DNA of 64,000 nt, from assembly GCF_039830145.1 (NCBI RefSeq), contig NZ_CP156082.1:2374001-2438000 (forward strand), given 5' to 3'. The translations under genes were made by a program, and so were the position numbers. Positions 1 through 8,665 of this stretch are shown here, one piece after another. Under the pieces are notes generated by a model. That model worked only from the letters and a program-made list of their open reading frames with translations. It was not told where the DNA came from and did not search any database. The first letter of the stretch is position 1. Every line of letters begins with the position of its first letter. This stretch comes from Croceibacterium sp. TMG7-5b_MA50 (lineage in GTDB: Bacteria; Pseudomonadota; Alphaproteobacteria; Sphingomonadales; Sphingomonadaceae).

Positions 1-159
1 GCACTGATTGCCGGGCGCGCCGCGACGGAGGCATCGGGCGGCGTCACGCTGGACACCATCGCCGCCATCGCCGCCACTGGTGTGGACTACGTCTCCGTTG
101 GTCGCCTGACGCAGAGCGCACCGGCGGCCGATATCGGGCTCGACTTCACGCCCCTGTAA
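1..159 (+). CDS. nadC: Nicotinate-nucleotide pyrophosphorylase (carboxylating), C-terminal end only
   Basis: This is the last 52 codons of a gene that begins before the window. NadC makes nicotinate mononucleotide, CO2 and pyrophosphate from quinolinate and PRPP in NAD synthesis in the cytoplasm. The visible residues contain [20 protein letters not shown] followed by ISVG-like [18 protein letters not shown], which is the characteristic end of the family's barrel: the SGG(V/I) phosphate-binding turn and the SVG(A/R)LTxSAPAxDIGLD tail. The reading frame is open from base 1 and ends at TAA. Only the end is visible, so the catalytic Lys and Arg residues cannot be checked. Confidence 0.88.
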   Translation, partial: ALIAGRAATEASGGVTLDTIAAIAATGVDYVSVGRLTQSAPAADIGLDFTPL

Positions 160-163
160 GCCG

Positions 164-559
164 GTGCCTGTGATCCAGATGGTGAGCCGGCCGGCCTCCA
201 TTCGCGCCTTTGCCCTGCTGTTCATCGCGCAGGGGCTGATCGCTTTCGCTGCCTCTCTGGCCGACCTGTCGGCGACACAGGCTGCTTACGCGCAGATGAC
301 CGGTATGCCGGTAACCCGCGATGGCGCGATCATTGCCGGCAGCGCGCGATTGACGATCGTGCTGATCCCGGTGGCGCTGGCATGGTGGCGACGGGCACGC
401 CTGGTGCGCTGGCTGGTCCCGGCGATGGTGACGTTGCGCATCGTGCTGGCCGGGCCGGATATGCCGCTGGTGGAATGGATCACCCTTCCCATGGCGATGG
501 CCGCCGCCGCCTGCCTGTTCCTGCCGGGCGCGCGCCGCTGGTTCAGCGCCGTTCGCTGA
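164..559 (+). CDS. Small membrane protein of unknown function
   Basis: A 131-residue protein with about four hydrophobic segments (roughly residues 13-34, 58-75, 84-96 and 104-122) and short basic linkers such as [10 protein letters not shown], so it is probably an inner-membrane protein. I recognise no family. It starts with GTG four bases after the nadC stop, with an in-frame ATG at 179 as an alternative start, which suggests it is co-transcribed with nadC. Its 3' end overlaps the end of the convergent tadA gene by 17 bases. It is supported by the spacing and by the hydrophobic pattern, which the other frames do not show. Confidence 0.6.
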   Translation: MPVIQMVSRPASIRAFALLFIAQGLIAFAASLADLSATQAAYAQMTGMPVTRDGAIIAGSARLTIVLIPVALAWWRRARLVRWLVPAMVTLRIVLAGPDMPLVEWITLPMAMAAAACLFLPGARRWFSAVR

Positions 560-998
560 AGAAGGCGCGCAGCAGCGCGGCCGATTCGCCTTCACCCATG
601 CCGAAATAGACGTCGGGCCGGTGCAGACAACTGGGCTGGTCGAACAACCGCGCCCCGTGCGCCACCGCGCCGCCCTTCGGGTCGGGTGCCGCGTAATAGA
701 CCCGGTCCAGCCGGGCATGGGTGATCGCGCCCGCGCACATCGGGCACGGTTCCAGCGTGACCCACAGCTCGCACCCGGTCAGCCGCTCGCGGCCGAGCGC
801 CGCCGCTGCCTGCCGGATGGCGACGATCTCCGCATGGGCGGTGGGATCATGGGTAGCCCGCGGTGCGTTGCGCCCTTCCCCGACGATCCGCCCCGCGTGT
901 ACCACTACCGCGCCGACCGGCACCTCGCCCGCGTGTGCAGCCTCCGCCGCCAGGTCCAGCGCGCGGCGCATCGGCGGGGGGAGCGGCCAGCGGGTCAT
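543..998 (-). CDS. tadA: tRNA-specific adenosine deaminase TadA
   Basis: A 151-residue deaminase that converts adenosine 34 to inosine in the anticodon of tRNA-Arg(ACG). The zinc site is complete: HAE (His55, Glu57) and PCPMC (Cys85, Cys88), in the order and spacing of TadA. The N-terminal [10 protein letters not shown] motif is also typical. The ATG at 998 is chosen because the conserved domain begins about ten residues later; the frame stays open upstream without any conserved sequence. The length matches the usual 150-160 residues. It is convergent with the small membrane-protein gene and divergent from rpmB. Confidence 0.95.
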   Translation of the reverse strand: MTRWPLPPPMRRALDLAAEAAHAGEVPVGAVVVHAGRIVGEGRNAPRATHDPTAHAEIVAIRQAAAALGRERLTGCELWVTLEPCPMCAGAITHARLDRVYYAAPDPKGGAVAHGARLFDQPSCLHRPDVYFGMGEGESAALLRAFFSERR

Positions 999-1121
999 CG
1001 CGCCTGTCGCTATCGCCCCGCTTGCTTGACGGCAACCGCCCTCGCCGCTATGCGCGCCGCTTTCCACGAGCCCAGGCCGCCCGCCGCAGCCACATGGCTC
1101 AGTCTGATTCGAGAGAGAACC

Positions 1122-1412
1122 ATGTCGCGCATCTGCGAACTGACCGGCAAGGGCCGCCTGACCGGCCACAATGTGAGCCACGCCAACAACAAGACCAAGC
1201 GCGTCTATCTGCCCAACCTGCAGAACGTCACGCTGATGAGCGAAGGCCTGGACCGCAGCTTCAAGTTCCGCGTGTCGACCCATGGCTTGCGCTCTGTCGA
1301 GCACAATGGCGGCCTCGACAACTGGCTGCTGAAGACCAACGACACGAAGCTTAGCCCGCGCGCCCTGAAGGTGAAGCGCGAGCTGAAGAAGGCCGCTGCC
1401 CCGGCCGCCTGA
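1122..1412 (+). CDS. rpmB: Large ribosomal subunit protein bL28
   Basis: A 96-residue ribosomal protein of the 50S subunit. It begins [11 protein letters not shown] and continues with the family signatures [18 protein letters not shown] and a basic alanine-rich tail, as in alphaproteobacterial bL28. The ATG at 1122 is preceded by GAGAGAGAA, a good ribosome-binding site. The frame is open much further upstream, but that part is an unrelated antisense shadow of tadA. A stable hairpin follows the stop codon, so the gene is probably transcribed alone. Confidence 0.97.
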   Translation: MSRICELTGKGRLTGHNVSHANNKTKRVYLPNLQNVTLMSEGLDRSFKFRVSTHGLRSVEHNGGLDNWLLKTNDTKLSPRALKVKRELKKAAAPAA

Positions 1413-1434
1413 TCGGCCCGACAGCCTGCCGACC

Positions 1435-1468
1435 AAGGGCCGGTTCCCCAGCGGGGGAGCCGGCCCTT
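1435..1468 (+). terminator. Hairpin terminator after rpmB
   Basis: A 15-base-pair stem with one G-T pair: AAGGGCCGGTTCCCC pairs with GGGGAGCCGGCCCTT across a four-base loop, 22 bases after the rpmB stop. The T run that follows is poor (TGTCGT), so it is either a weak intrinsic terminator or an RNA 3'-end stabiliser. Confidence 0.65.
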
Positions 1469-1589
1469 GTCGTATCCGCGGCGCATTTTCGCGCTGCCAC
1501 CAATCTGCAACAGATCGGCCGCGTCGCTGTAACAAACCCCCGGTAGCGGCGCGGGCACTGGCCAAGGGCCTTTCGGGGGTAATCACAAC

Positions 1590-4218
1590 ATGTCACGCCA
1601 TCTGCGCCTGCTCGGCGCGCCGCTTCCGCTCGCCTGCGTTCTGCTGGCCGCTCAACCCGTGCTGGCCCAGTCGGCCACTCCGGCATCGTCCGCGCCGCCG
1701 GTCGCCGACGGGGGCGAGATCGTCGTCACCGGCACCTATGCCCGCAGCATCGCCGCCGCGACGGAGACGAAGCGCAACGCGGCCTTCGGCGTCGATTCGA
1801 TCGCTTCCACCGATATCGGCAAGTTCCCGACGCAGAACGTGGCGGAGGCGCTGCAGCTCGTCACCGGTGTCGCCATCACCCGCCCGCGTGGCGAAGGGCT
1901 GTATGTCAGCGTCCGTGGCCTTGGCCCGCAATTCCAGAGCACGCTGGTCAACGGCCGCACCGTGGCGATCAACGACCTGATCGAGAATGGCGGCGCGGCC
2001 GGGCGCCAGTTCCGGTTCGAGATGCTGCCGGCGGAATTCGTGTCGCGGATCGACGTCATCAAGACGCCCACGGCCGACATGACCGAAGGTGCGCTGGGCG
2101 GCAATATCGATGTCCAGACGTTCAAGCCGCTGGACGTGGGCACGCAGACCACGCTGAACCTGCGCGGCACCTACACCACCATGACCGAAAAGGTGCGGCC
2201 CAACGCCACGGTGCTGTCGAGCTACGCCACCGACGATGACAGCTTCGGCATCCTGGCGGGTGTGCAATATTGGGCGAAGTCGGTCCGCAACGACCGGTTC
2301 TACAACACCGGTTGGAACCTGATCCCGCGCTTCGCACAGCGGCTAGGCGGCAATTTTTACACCCCCCCGTACCCGTCCGACGGTGGAGACGGAGGAGCGC
2401 GACCGGTACTCCGGAATCGTCTCCGCGCAGTGGCGGCCGCTGCCCGATTACGAGGCGACGCTGGACGTGTCGCTGACCCGGCTGGATGTGGAATATGACG
2501 AGTTCGGCCTCGACATCTATCCCGACGATCCCGGCACGCAGATCGTGCCTGGCTCCTTCACCGTGGTCGGCGACAGCGTGACCCGCGCGACCATCACCGG
2601 CGTGCGCTTCATGGCCTCGCGCGAGCTGAGCCTGAACCGCCACGACCTCGTCAATGTGGGTCTGAAGCAGGTGTGGACGCCGGGTGACTGGAACGTGTCG
2701 GCCAACGTCAACTGGTCCTACGCCCATAGCTTCCACCCCAGCTACGACAAGGGCACGGTGCGTAGCCGGATGCAGGTCATCGCGCCGCTGACCTACGACG
2801 CATCCGCCGGCTACAAGGTCGCGCCGGACTTCACCGCGCCCGTCAATTTCGACGATCCGGCCAGCTACATCTTCTATCCGTTCAACATTGCGCCCAAGAA
2901 CAGCAAGGACTGGGATACCTACGGCCGGCTCGACATCGGGCACGATTTCGACGGCTTCATTACGCGGCTGCAGGCCGGCGGCGAGTACCACCGGCGCATC
3001 CGCGACTACCAGCGGCGCGACTTCAACGTGAACGTGCCCGGCAATCCGCCGATCACGCAGGTGGTGCCCGGCGGGCAGGAAGCCTTCCCGTTCGACAATG
3101 CGCTGAAGGATTTCGGCGGCAACTTCCCGCGCAGCTGGTCGGTGCCGATCACGAGCGCGTTCTATGACCGGCTGTTCACCGATGCGATCGCCAACGCACC
3201 GCTGACCGCGGGCGACCTGCGCGCGTCCTATGTGGTGGAGGAGGATATCGTCGCGGGCTACGTGCGCGCCGATTACGGCTTCGACCTCGGCGCGGTGGGC
3301 GTCACCGGCAATCTTGGCGTGCGTTTCGTGCATACCGACCAGGTCGCCAGCGGCACGCTGACGCTGGGCACCACGCCCACCCCGGCCAGCTTCCCGCAGA
3401 CCTTCAACAACTGGCTGCCCAGCTTCAACCTGCGGGCCGAGCTGACGCCCAACCTGATCGGTCGCCTTGCCGCCAGCCGGGTGCTGACGCGCCCGAACAT
3501 GACGCAGACCGCGCCGCAGATCAGCGTGTCGACCGACGCGCCCACCGCCAGCGGCGGCAACCCGGACCTGCAGCCGTTCCTGGCGACCCAGATGGACGCC
3601 TCGCTGGAATGGTATTTCGGCCCCGCCGCGTCGCTGACGGGCGCCGTCTTCTGGAAGAAGATGGACGATTACATCACCCAGCAGAACGTCAACATCGACA
3701 TTCCTGGCCGCGGCACCGTGCTGCTGAGCACGCAGGTGAATGGCGGCGATGCCAAGGTGTACGGCGCCGAAGCCGCCTACAGCCAGGTGTTCGACTTTTT
3801 GCCCGCGCCGTTTGACGGATTGGGCGTGCAGGCGTCCTATACCCACACTTCCGTCCGGTCGAACTACACGGCCGGCGCACGGCCGATCGTCAACCAGCTG
3901 ATCGGCCTGTCCAAGAACAGCTACAACCTGGTCGGCTTCTACGATTACGGGCCGGTGTCCGCCCGCCTGTCCTATGTCTGGCGCGGTCGCTACCTGTCGA
4001 GCAGCGGCAGCACCACGCAGACCGAATCCTACGTCGCCCCGTTCGGGTCGCTGGACGGCAACCTGTCGTTCCGCGTGCTGGAAAACACGCTGCTGAGCCT
4101 GGAGGGCATCAACCTGGCGGGCGCGCGCGCCTATTCGTACAACGGGATCGAGCAGCGCTTCAACGAGATCCAGTATTACGGGCGCACCATCCTGTTCGGC
4201 GTCAGGACGCAGTTCTGA
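1590..4218 (+). pseudogene. TonB-dependent receptor (Caulobacter/Xanthomonas type), interrupted by a frameshift
   Basis: An outer-membrane, energy-coupled importer of about 875 residues if read across one frameshift. The first frame (from 1590) has a signal peptide ending at VLAQ, a TonB-box-like stretch (GEIVVTGTYARS) and the plug domain (NVAEALQLVTGVAITRPRGE, VSVRGLGPQF). It loses sense near base 2368. The second frame carries the rest of the plug and the whole beta barrel, ending RTILFGVRTQF, with the C-terminal aromatic residue expected of such barrels. The frames meet at seven Cs (2362-2368). Removing one C joins them into a continuous protein. The break could be a real mutation, a phase-variable tract or a homopolymer sequencing error. 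The stop overlaps the start of the next gene (TGATG). Confidence 0.8.
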
Positions 4219-5315
4219 TGCGCGCAGCTGCCGCCCTGCTCCTCGCCGCGCCCGTGCTGCTGGCCGCGGGGGAGCCGTCACCGCTGACGATGAACGACAT
4301 CCAGGTCGTGGGGTCGCACAACAGCTTCAAGGCGGCGATCCCGCAGGCGGTGATGGCGCGGCTGCGGCAGACAGAACCGAAGCTGGCGGACGGACTCTAC
4401 TATCATCACCTGTCGCTGGCGGAACAGCTGGATGCAGGGGTGCGCCAGTTCGAGCTCGACATCTTCGCCGATCCCGAGGGCGGGCGCTATGCGGACCCGG
4501 CCGGCGAGCAATGGGCGCGGGAGGCGGGGGAGCAGACGGGTTTCGACCGGGTGGCCATGCTGGCGCCGGGATACAAGGTGCTGCACATCCCGGACGTCGA
4601 TTACATGAGCACCTGCGCCACGCTGGCGGCATGCCTGGGGGAGATCGATGGGTGGTCGCGCGCACATCCCGATCACCTGCCGATCATGATCACGCTGAAC
4701 GCGGCGGATATGCCGTCGGGGCGCGAGGGCATCACCGTGCCGTTGCCGCTGGATGATGCCGAGCTGCTCGATGCGCTGGATGCGGAGATCAGCGCGGCTC
4801 TGCCGGGCGAGCGGCTGATCACGCCGGACGAGGTGCGCGGGGACGCCACCACACTGGCCGACGGTGTGCGAACACGCAGCTGGCCCACGCTGGAGGAGGC
4901 GCGCGGGCGGGTCTACGTGCTGCTGGACGTGCGTGATGCGGTGTCCGACGCCTATCGCGCCGGTCATCCCTCCCTCTCGGGCCGCGCGATGTTCGGCTGG
5001 TATCCGGACGGGCAGCCGGAAGCGGTGATCCAGATCGTGCAGGACCCGCTGGTCGATGGGGACCGCATCCGCCGCTGGGTGGCAGGCAATACGATCGTGC
5101 GCACCCGGACTGACGCCAACACGATGGAGGCGCGAACCGGCGACCATGCCAAGGCCGAGGCGGCGATGGCGAGCGGTGCGCAGGCGGTCAGCACCGATTA
5201 CTACCCCGGCGCGCCCGATCCGCTGGGCACCGGCTTCACCGTCACTCTGCTTGGTGGCGCGATGGCGCGGTGCAGCCCGGTGCGGGTGCCGGCGGGCTGT
5301 CCGCTGGAACCCTGA
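4218..5315 (+). CDS. Secreted Ca2+-dependent phosphoinositide-specific phospholipase C-like protein
   Basis: A 365-residue exported protein. Residues 1-17 form a signal peptide. The barrel start, IQVVGSHNSFK (His34), followed by LAEQLDAGVRQFELDIFAD, matches the Ca2+-dependent PI-PLC family (Pfam PI-PLC-C1), whose members cleave phosphodiester bonds of phosphoinositides. Further barrel strands include HLPIMITLNAAD and VYVLLDVRD, and the late SGAQAVSTDYYPG segment is also family-like. The start codon overlaps the stop of the TonB receptor gene, so translation is probably coupled. This suggests that the enzyme releases or processes what the receptor imports, perhaps an inositol phosphate or phosphodiester. 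The true substrate is unknown. Confidence 0.82.
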   Translation: MRAAAALLLAAPVLLAAGEPSPLTMNDIQVVGSHNSFKAAIPQAVMARLRQTEPKLADGLYYHHLSLAEQLDAGVRQFELDIFADPEGGRYADPAGEQWAREAGEQTGFDRVAMLAPGYKVLHIPDVDYMSTCATLAACLGEIDGWSRAHPDHLPIMITLNAADMPSGREGITVPLPLDDAELLDALDAEISAALPGERLITPDEVRGDATTLADGVRTRSWPTLEEARGRVYVLLDVRDAVSDAYRAGHPSLSGRAMFGWYPDGQPEAVIQIVQDPLVDGDRIRRWVAGNTIVRTRTDANTMEARTGDHAKAEAAMASGAQAVSTDYYPGAPDPLGTGFTVTLLGGAMARCSPVRVPAGCPLEP

Positions 5316-5318
5316 GCG

Positions 5319-6533
5319 TCAGTTCACCACCGGGATCGTGACGCGGGCCGCCGGATCGCCGGCCGCCTGCGCCGCCTCCAACACGCGCAGCGCGTTGCCG
5401 CCCATCACCTTGGCGACGTCCTCCGCCGAATGACCGTTCGCCAGCATCGCGGCGGTGATGCGCGGGAAGTCGGCGATGGAGTCGAACCCCTCCACCCCGC
5501 CGCCGCCGTCGAAGTCGCCGCTGATGCCGACATGGTCGATCCCGGCGACTTCGATGGCATGTTCGATATGCAGCATCACGTCGGCGAAGGTGGCGCGCGG
5601 CACCGGCCAGCGTTCGTCGATCCGCTGCCGTTCCGCCAGCAGCGCGCGCCGCTCCGCCGCTGACTGGTTCGCACCCATGCGCCCGTACAGCGCGGCAAGC
5701 GCGGCCTGCCGCTCCGGAATGACGGGCTGGTCGATCATGTAGCCATTGAAGGCATTGATCTGCACCACGCCGCCCTCCGCCGCCAGCAGGCGCAGTTCCG
5801 CATCGGCCACGTTGCGCGGATGGTCGTACACCGCGCGCACGCCCGAATGGGACAGGATGATCGGCGCGCGCGACAGCTCCAGCATCTGGCGCAGAACATC
5901 GTCCGATGCGTGGGAAGCGTCGATCAGGATGCCCAGCCGGTTCGCCTCCGCCACGAATTGCCGGCCCGCATCGGACAAGCCGTTCCATTCGGGCTGGTCC
6001 GTCGCGCTGTCGGCCAGCGCGTTGTTGCGGAAGTGGACGGGCGACGCCATCGTCACGCCCAGCCGGTGGAAGGCGGTGAGCAGCGAGACGTCGCGTTCGA
6101 ACGGGGTGCCGTTCTCCATGCTCATGAACACGAAGCGGCGACCTGCGGCGACCGCCGCACGCGCCTCCTCCGCGGTGGTGACGAAGCGGAACACGTCGGG
6201 GTGGCGCGCGGCCATGTCACGGATCTGCGCCGCGCGCACGAAGGCGGCATCGCGCGACGCCTGCACGCCTTCCGGGGTACGCGCGCCTTGCGCGGTGTAG
6301 ATGGCGAAGAACCCGCCATCCACGCCGCCATCGGCCATGCGCGGCACGTCCACCTGATCGCCGTCACCCTCCGTCGTGTGCCGCTCCAGGATACTCCACC
6401 CCTCGCGTCCCAGATTGGCGGGCGTGTCGAAATGGGTGTCGAGCACGATTGCGTCGGCATGGACGGCGGCGACGTCCTGCGCCGCCGCCGGCATGGCGCA
6501 GGTGAGCGCGGCGAGGAGCAGCGGCAGGCGCAT
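5319..6533 (-). CDS. Periplasmic dipeptidase, peptidase family M19 (renal dipeptidase type)
   Basis: A 404-residue zinc amidohydrolase-fold dipeptidase. Residues 1-18 are a signal peptide (PAAAQ cleavage region). The metal site shows LDTHFDTPAN (His-x-Asp), a Glu in FVFMSMENGTPF, two later His (LIDASHASD and IILSHSGVRAVYDHPRN) and the conserved Asp in VGISGDFDGGGG. All are family M19 landmarks, and the length is typical. The start ATG overlaps the acylase stop by one base (TGATG), so it is the third gene of a receptor-acylase-dipeptidase operon. It would finish the breakdown of peptides released by the acylase. Members of the family accept L,D- and D-dipeptides; its specificity here is unknown. 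Confidence 0.93.
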   Translation of the reverse strand: MRLPLLLAALTCAMPAAAQDVAAVHADAIVLDTHFDTPANLGREGWSILERHTTEGDGDQVDVPRMADGGVDGGFFAIYTAQGARTPEGVQASRDAAFVRAAQIRDMAARHPDVFRFVTTAEEARAAVAAGRRFVFMSMENGTPFERDVSLLTAFHRLGVTMASPVHFRNNALADSATDQPEWNGLSDAGRQFVAEANRLGILIDASHASDDVLRQMLELSRAPIILSHSGVRAVYDHPRNVADAELRLLAAEGGVVQINAFNGYMIDQPVIPERQAALAALYGRMGANQSAAERRALLAERQRIDERWPVPRATFADVMLHIEHAIEVAGIDHVGISGDFDGGGGVEGFDSIADFPRITAAMLANGHSAEDVAKVMGGNALRVLEAAQAAGDPAARVTIPVVN

Positions 6534-8665
6534 CAGAAGGGCGTCCGCTCTTCCAGATTGCGCTCCACCTCCGCCCGCGTGATCCACAGGTCGCGGAACT
6601 CCTTGCGCGACAGCAGGTCGAGCTGGTCGCTGCGATGCGCGGAGTGCGGCTGACTGGCATTGCCGTAGCTCATCAGCCCGACAGCCTTCATCGGGGTGCC
6701 GAACTCCACCATGGACACCCAGGTCTCGCCATGGACGGGGGTACGCTCGCCATTCTTCATCGCACCCCAGGTGATGGTGCGGAACACGCCCGTATTGCCG
6801 AAGCCGCCATTGCCCGGAACACTGACGTCGCCGATGTGGAAGCGCGACACCTCCCCGAACGGGCGGTCGATCCGGCCGTACAGCTCCGTCGTGCGGGCGA
6901 CCGCCTGCTTCAGCAGGGCGACCGCATCGGTGGGGCTCTTCAGCCCGCGCGGTGTATTCAGCGGATCGTCCAGCGTCCACTTGACGGCATAGTGCGACTG
7001 GTCGGTGAAGTTGTTCGGCGCAAACAGCGCGGCCCATGTCTCGAACAGCAGCGCGGCCTTGGCGTCGGGTTCGAACCGGCCGTCCCACTCCGACAGCAGC
7101 GCGGTGGCCGCGACGATGTCGGGATCGGTGCTGCCTGCGGCGGCCTGCAGCAGGTCAGGCAGGACACGCTCGGGCATCAGCGCCTTGGTTTCCAGCTTGC
7201 GATCGACGAACTGGTCGAAGGACAGCTTGGGCGTCAGGTCCATCAGTTCGATCGAATGCTGCGCGCGCAGGCTGAACGGCCCGGTGGGCGCGACATAGCC
7301 GGGGAAGGCGGCGGGATCGAGTTGGCGCGGCCAGGTGGCGAGCCATGGCGGATCGTTGGCGTTCTGGACGAAGCCGCTGGCCGGGTCGATGACCTTGGGC
7401 AGGTCGGCGAAGCTGTGCAGTTCGCGCCACATTGTCGATGACACATTGCCCGCCACCGGCTTCGACCAGGTGGCAAGGTCGCCGCCATCGTGCTTGGGCA
7501 GCAATCCGTTGTCGAGATACATGATGTGCCCCGCACGGTCGGCGTACACGATGTTGAACATCGGCACCTGCATCTGTTCCAGCGCGGCGGTGAAGCCGGC
7601 GAAATCATGCGCCTTGCCCATGTCGAGGTACTGCTGCAGTGCGCCCGGCCGGTCGAGCCCCGCCACCTGCAGCGCCACCGTGCCGGCATCGTTCGGCAGG
7701 TCGAACACCGGCCCTTGCACGGCATAGCGCTGCTCGAAATGGACGGGCCGCACCACGCCGTCCTCGCCCTTGACCTTGTAGCTCTTCAGCTCGGTGCGGA
7801 ACGGCAGTTCGATTCCGTCATAGCGGTAGCCGCCCTCGGTCAGCTCCAACTGGTAGCTGGTGAAGCCCAGCATGGTGTTGACCGTGTTGGTGAAGCCCAG
7901 ATCGTCGTTGAAGGCGAAGCGCAGCACCGGCAGGCCGACCTGCGTGGCGCCATATACGCTGTAGCCGGGCGCGTTCAGGTGCGCCTCCATGTAGGTCAGC
8001 TGGCTGGGCGCCCAGGGCAGATGCGGGTTGGCCAGCAGCATGGCATTGCCGCTTTCCGAACGGGATGGCGCGACGGCCCAGGCGTTCGATCCGCCCGCCT
8101 CATTCGTGCGCGGATCGACCAGCACCTTGCGGTCCGACGCCACGTAGACATAGTTCATCAGCTTGTGCGCATGGGCCATGATGTCCGTACCCGACAACGG
8201 CAGCACCACCCGTACGGCCGGGTCCAGCTTGTCAGGATGCGCGGCGGCGTAGGCGTTGATGCCGTCGGCGAAGGCCTGCAGGTCGGCCTGCATCTCGGGC
8301 GTCTGCATCGCGAACCAGGCTGCGGAGCGCTGCGGCACGTCGTTGGCGACCAGCCAGCGGTCGCCATCCGCATACTTGGCGCCCCAATATTCGGCCGCAC
8401 GGCCGCGCGCCTCCCCCATCATGCGCAGCAGCAGGTCGCCATGGTTCTGCGCCTGGGCATAACCGAAGCCCCAGAAGGCGCCGGCTTCGGTGTTGGCATA
8501 GACGTGCGGCACGCCGTAGCTGTCCCACAGGATTTCGCCCCCACCGGCATTGGCCCCGGCGTTCTGGGCGGCGGTGGGCGCCGCTTCCTGTGCCAGCGCC
8601 GGCGGGGCGGCAGTGACCAGCAGCAGGGCGGCGAGAAGCGTCGGACGCATGGACAGGTTCCTCAT
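6533..8665 (-). CDS. Penicillin acylase family protein (acyl-homoserine-lactone / aculeacin acylase type)
   Basis: A 710-residue N-terminal nucleophile hydrolase made as a precursor. Residues 1-25 are a signal peptide ending at PALAQ. The alpha-chain begins with ILWDSYGVPHVYA. The self-cleavage site and new N-terminal Ser of the beta-chain is Ser193 in AGGSNAWAVAP. ANPHLPW and the later VQNANDPPWLAT and FIGDVSVPG-like segments also fit the family. Such enzymes remove an acyl chain from an amide: beta-lactams, acyl-homoserine lactones or lipopeptides. The gene overlaps its neighbours on both sides by one base, between the STN TonB receptor and the M19 dipeptidase, which points to an imported N-acylated peptide or amino acid as substrate. 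A second ATG at 8650 gives a tighter signal peptide. Confidence 0.92.
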   Translation of the reverse strand: MRNLSMRPTLLAALLLVTAAPPALAQEAAPTAAQNAGANAGGGEILWDSYGVPHVYANTEAGAFWGFGYAQAQNHGDLLLRMMGEARGRAAEYWGAKYADGDRWLVANDVPQRSAAWFAMQTPEMQADLQAFADGINAYAAAHPDKLDPAVRVVLPLSGTDIMAHAHKLMNYVYVASDRKVLVDPRTNEAGGSNAWAVAPSRSESGNAMLLANPHLPWAPSQLTYMEAHLNAPGYSVYGATQVGLPVLRFAFNDDLGFTNTVNTMLGFTSYQLELTEGGYRYDGIELPFRTELKSYKVKGEDGVVRPVHFEQRYAVQGPVFDLPNDAGTVALQVAGLDRPGALQQYLDMGKAHDFAGFTAALEQMQVPMFNIVYADRAGHIMYLDNGLLPKHDGGDLATWSKPVAGNVSSTMWRELHSFADLPKVIDPASGFVQNANDPPWLATWPRQLDPAAFPGYVAPTGPFSLRAQHSIELMDLTPKLSFDQFVDRKLETKALMPERVLPDLLQAAAGSTDPDIVAATALLSEWDGRFEPDAKAALLFETWAALFAPNNFTDQSHYAVKWTLDDPLNTPRGLKSPTDAVALLKQAVARTTELYGRIDRPFGEVSRFHIGDVSVPGNGGFGNTGVFRTITWGAMKNGERTPVHGETWVSMVEFGTPMKAVGLMSYGNASQPHSAHRSDQLDLLSRKEFRDLWITRAEVERNLEERTPF

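Noticed and set aside
2122-4281. A 719-codon open frame on the minus strand across the TonB receptor barrel
   Set aside because: It is a shadow of the high-GC receptor gene. Its translation is rich in Arg, His, Gln and Val with no domain pattern, while the plus strand has clear receptor motifs.
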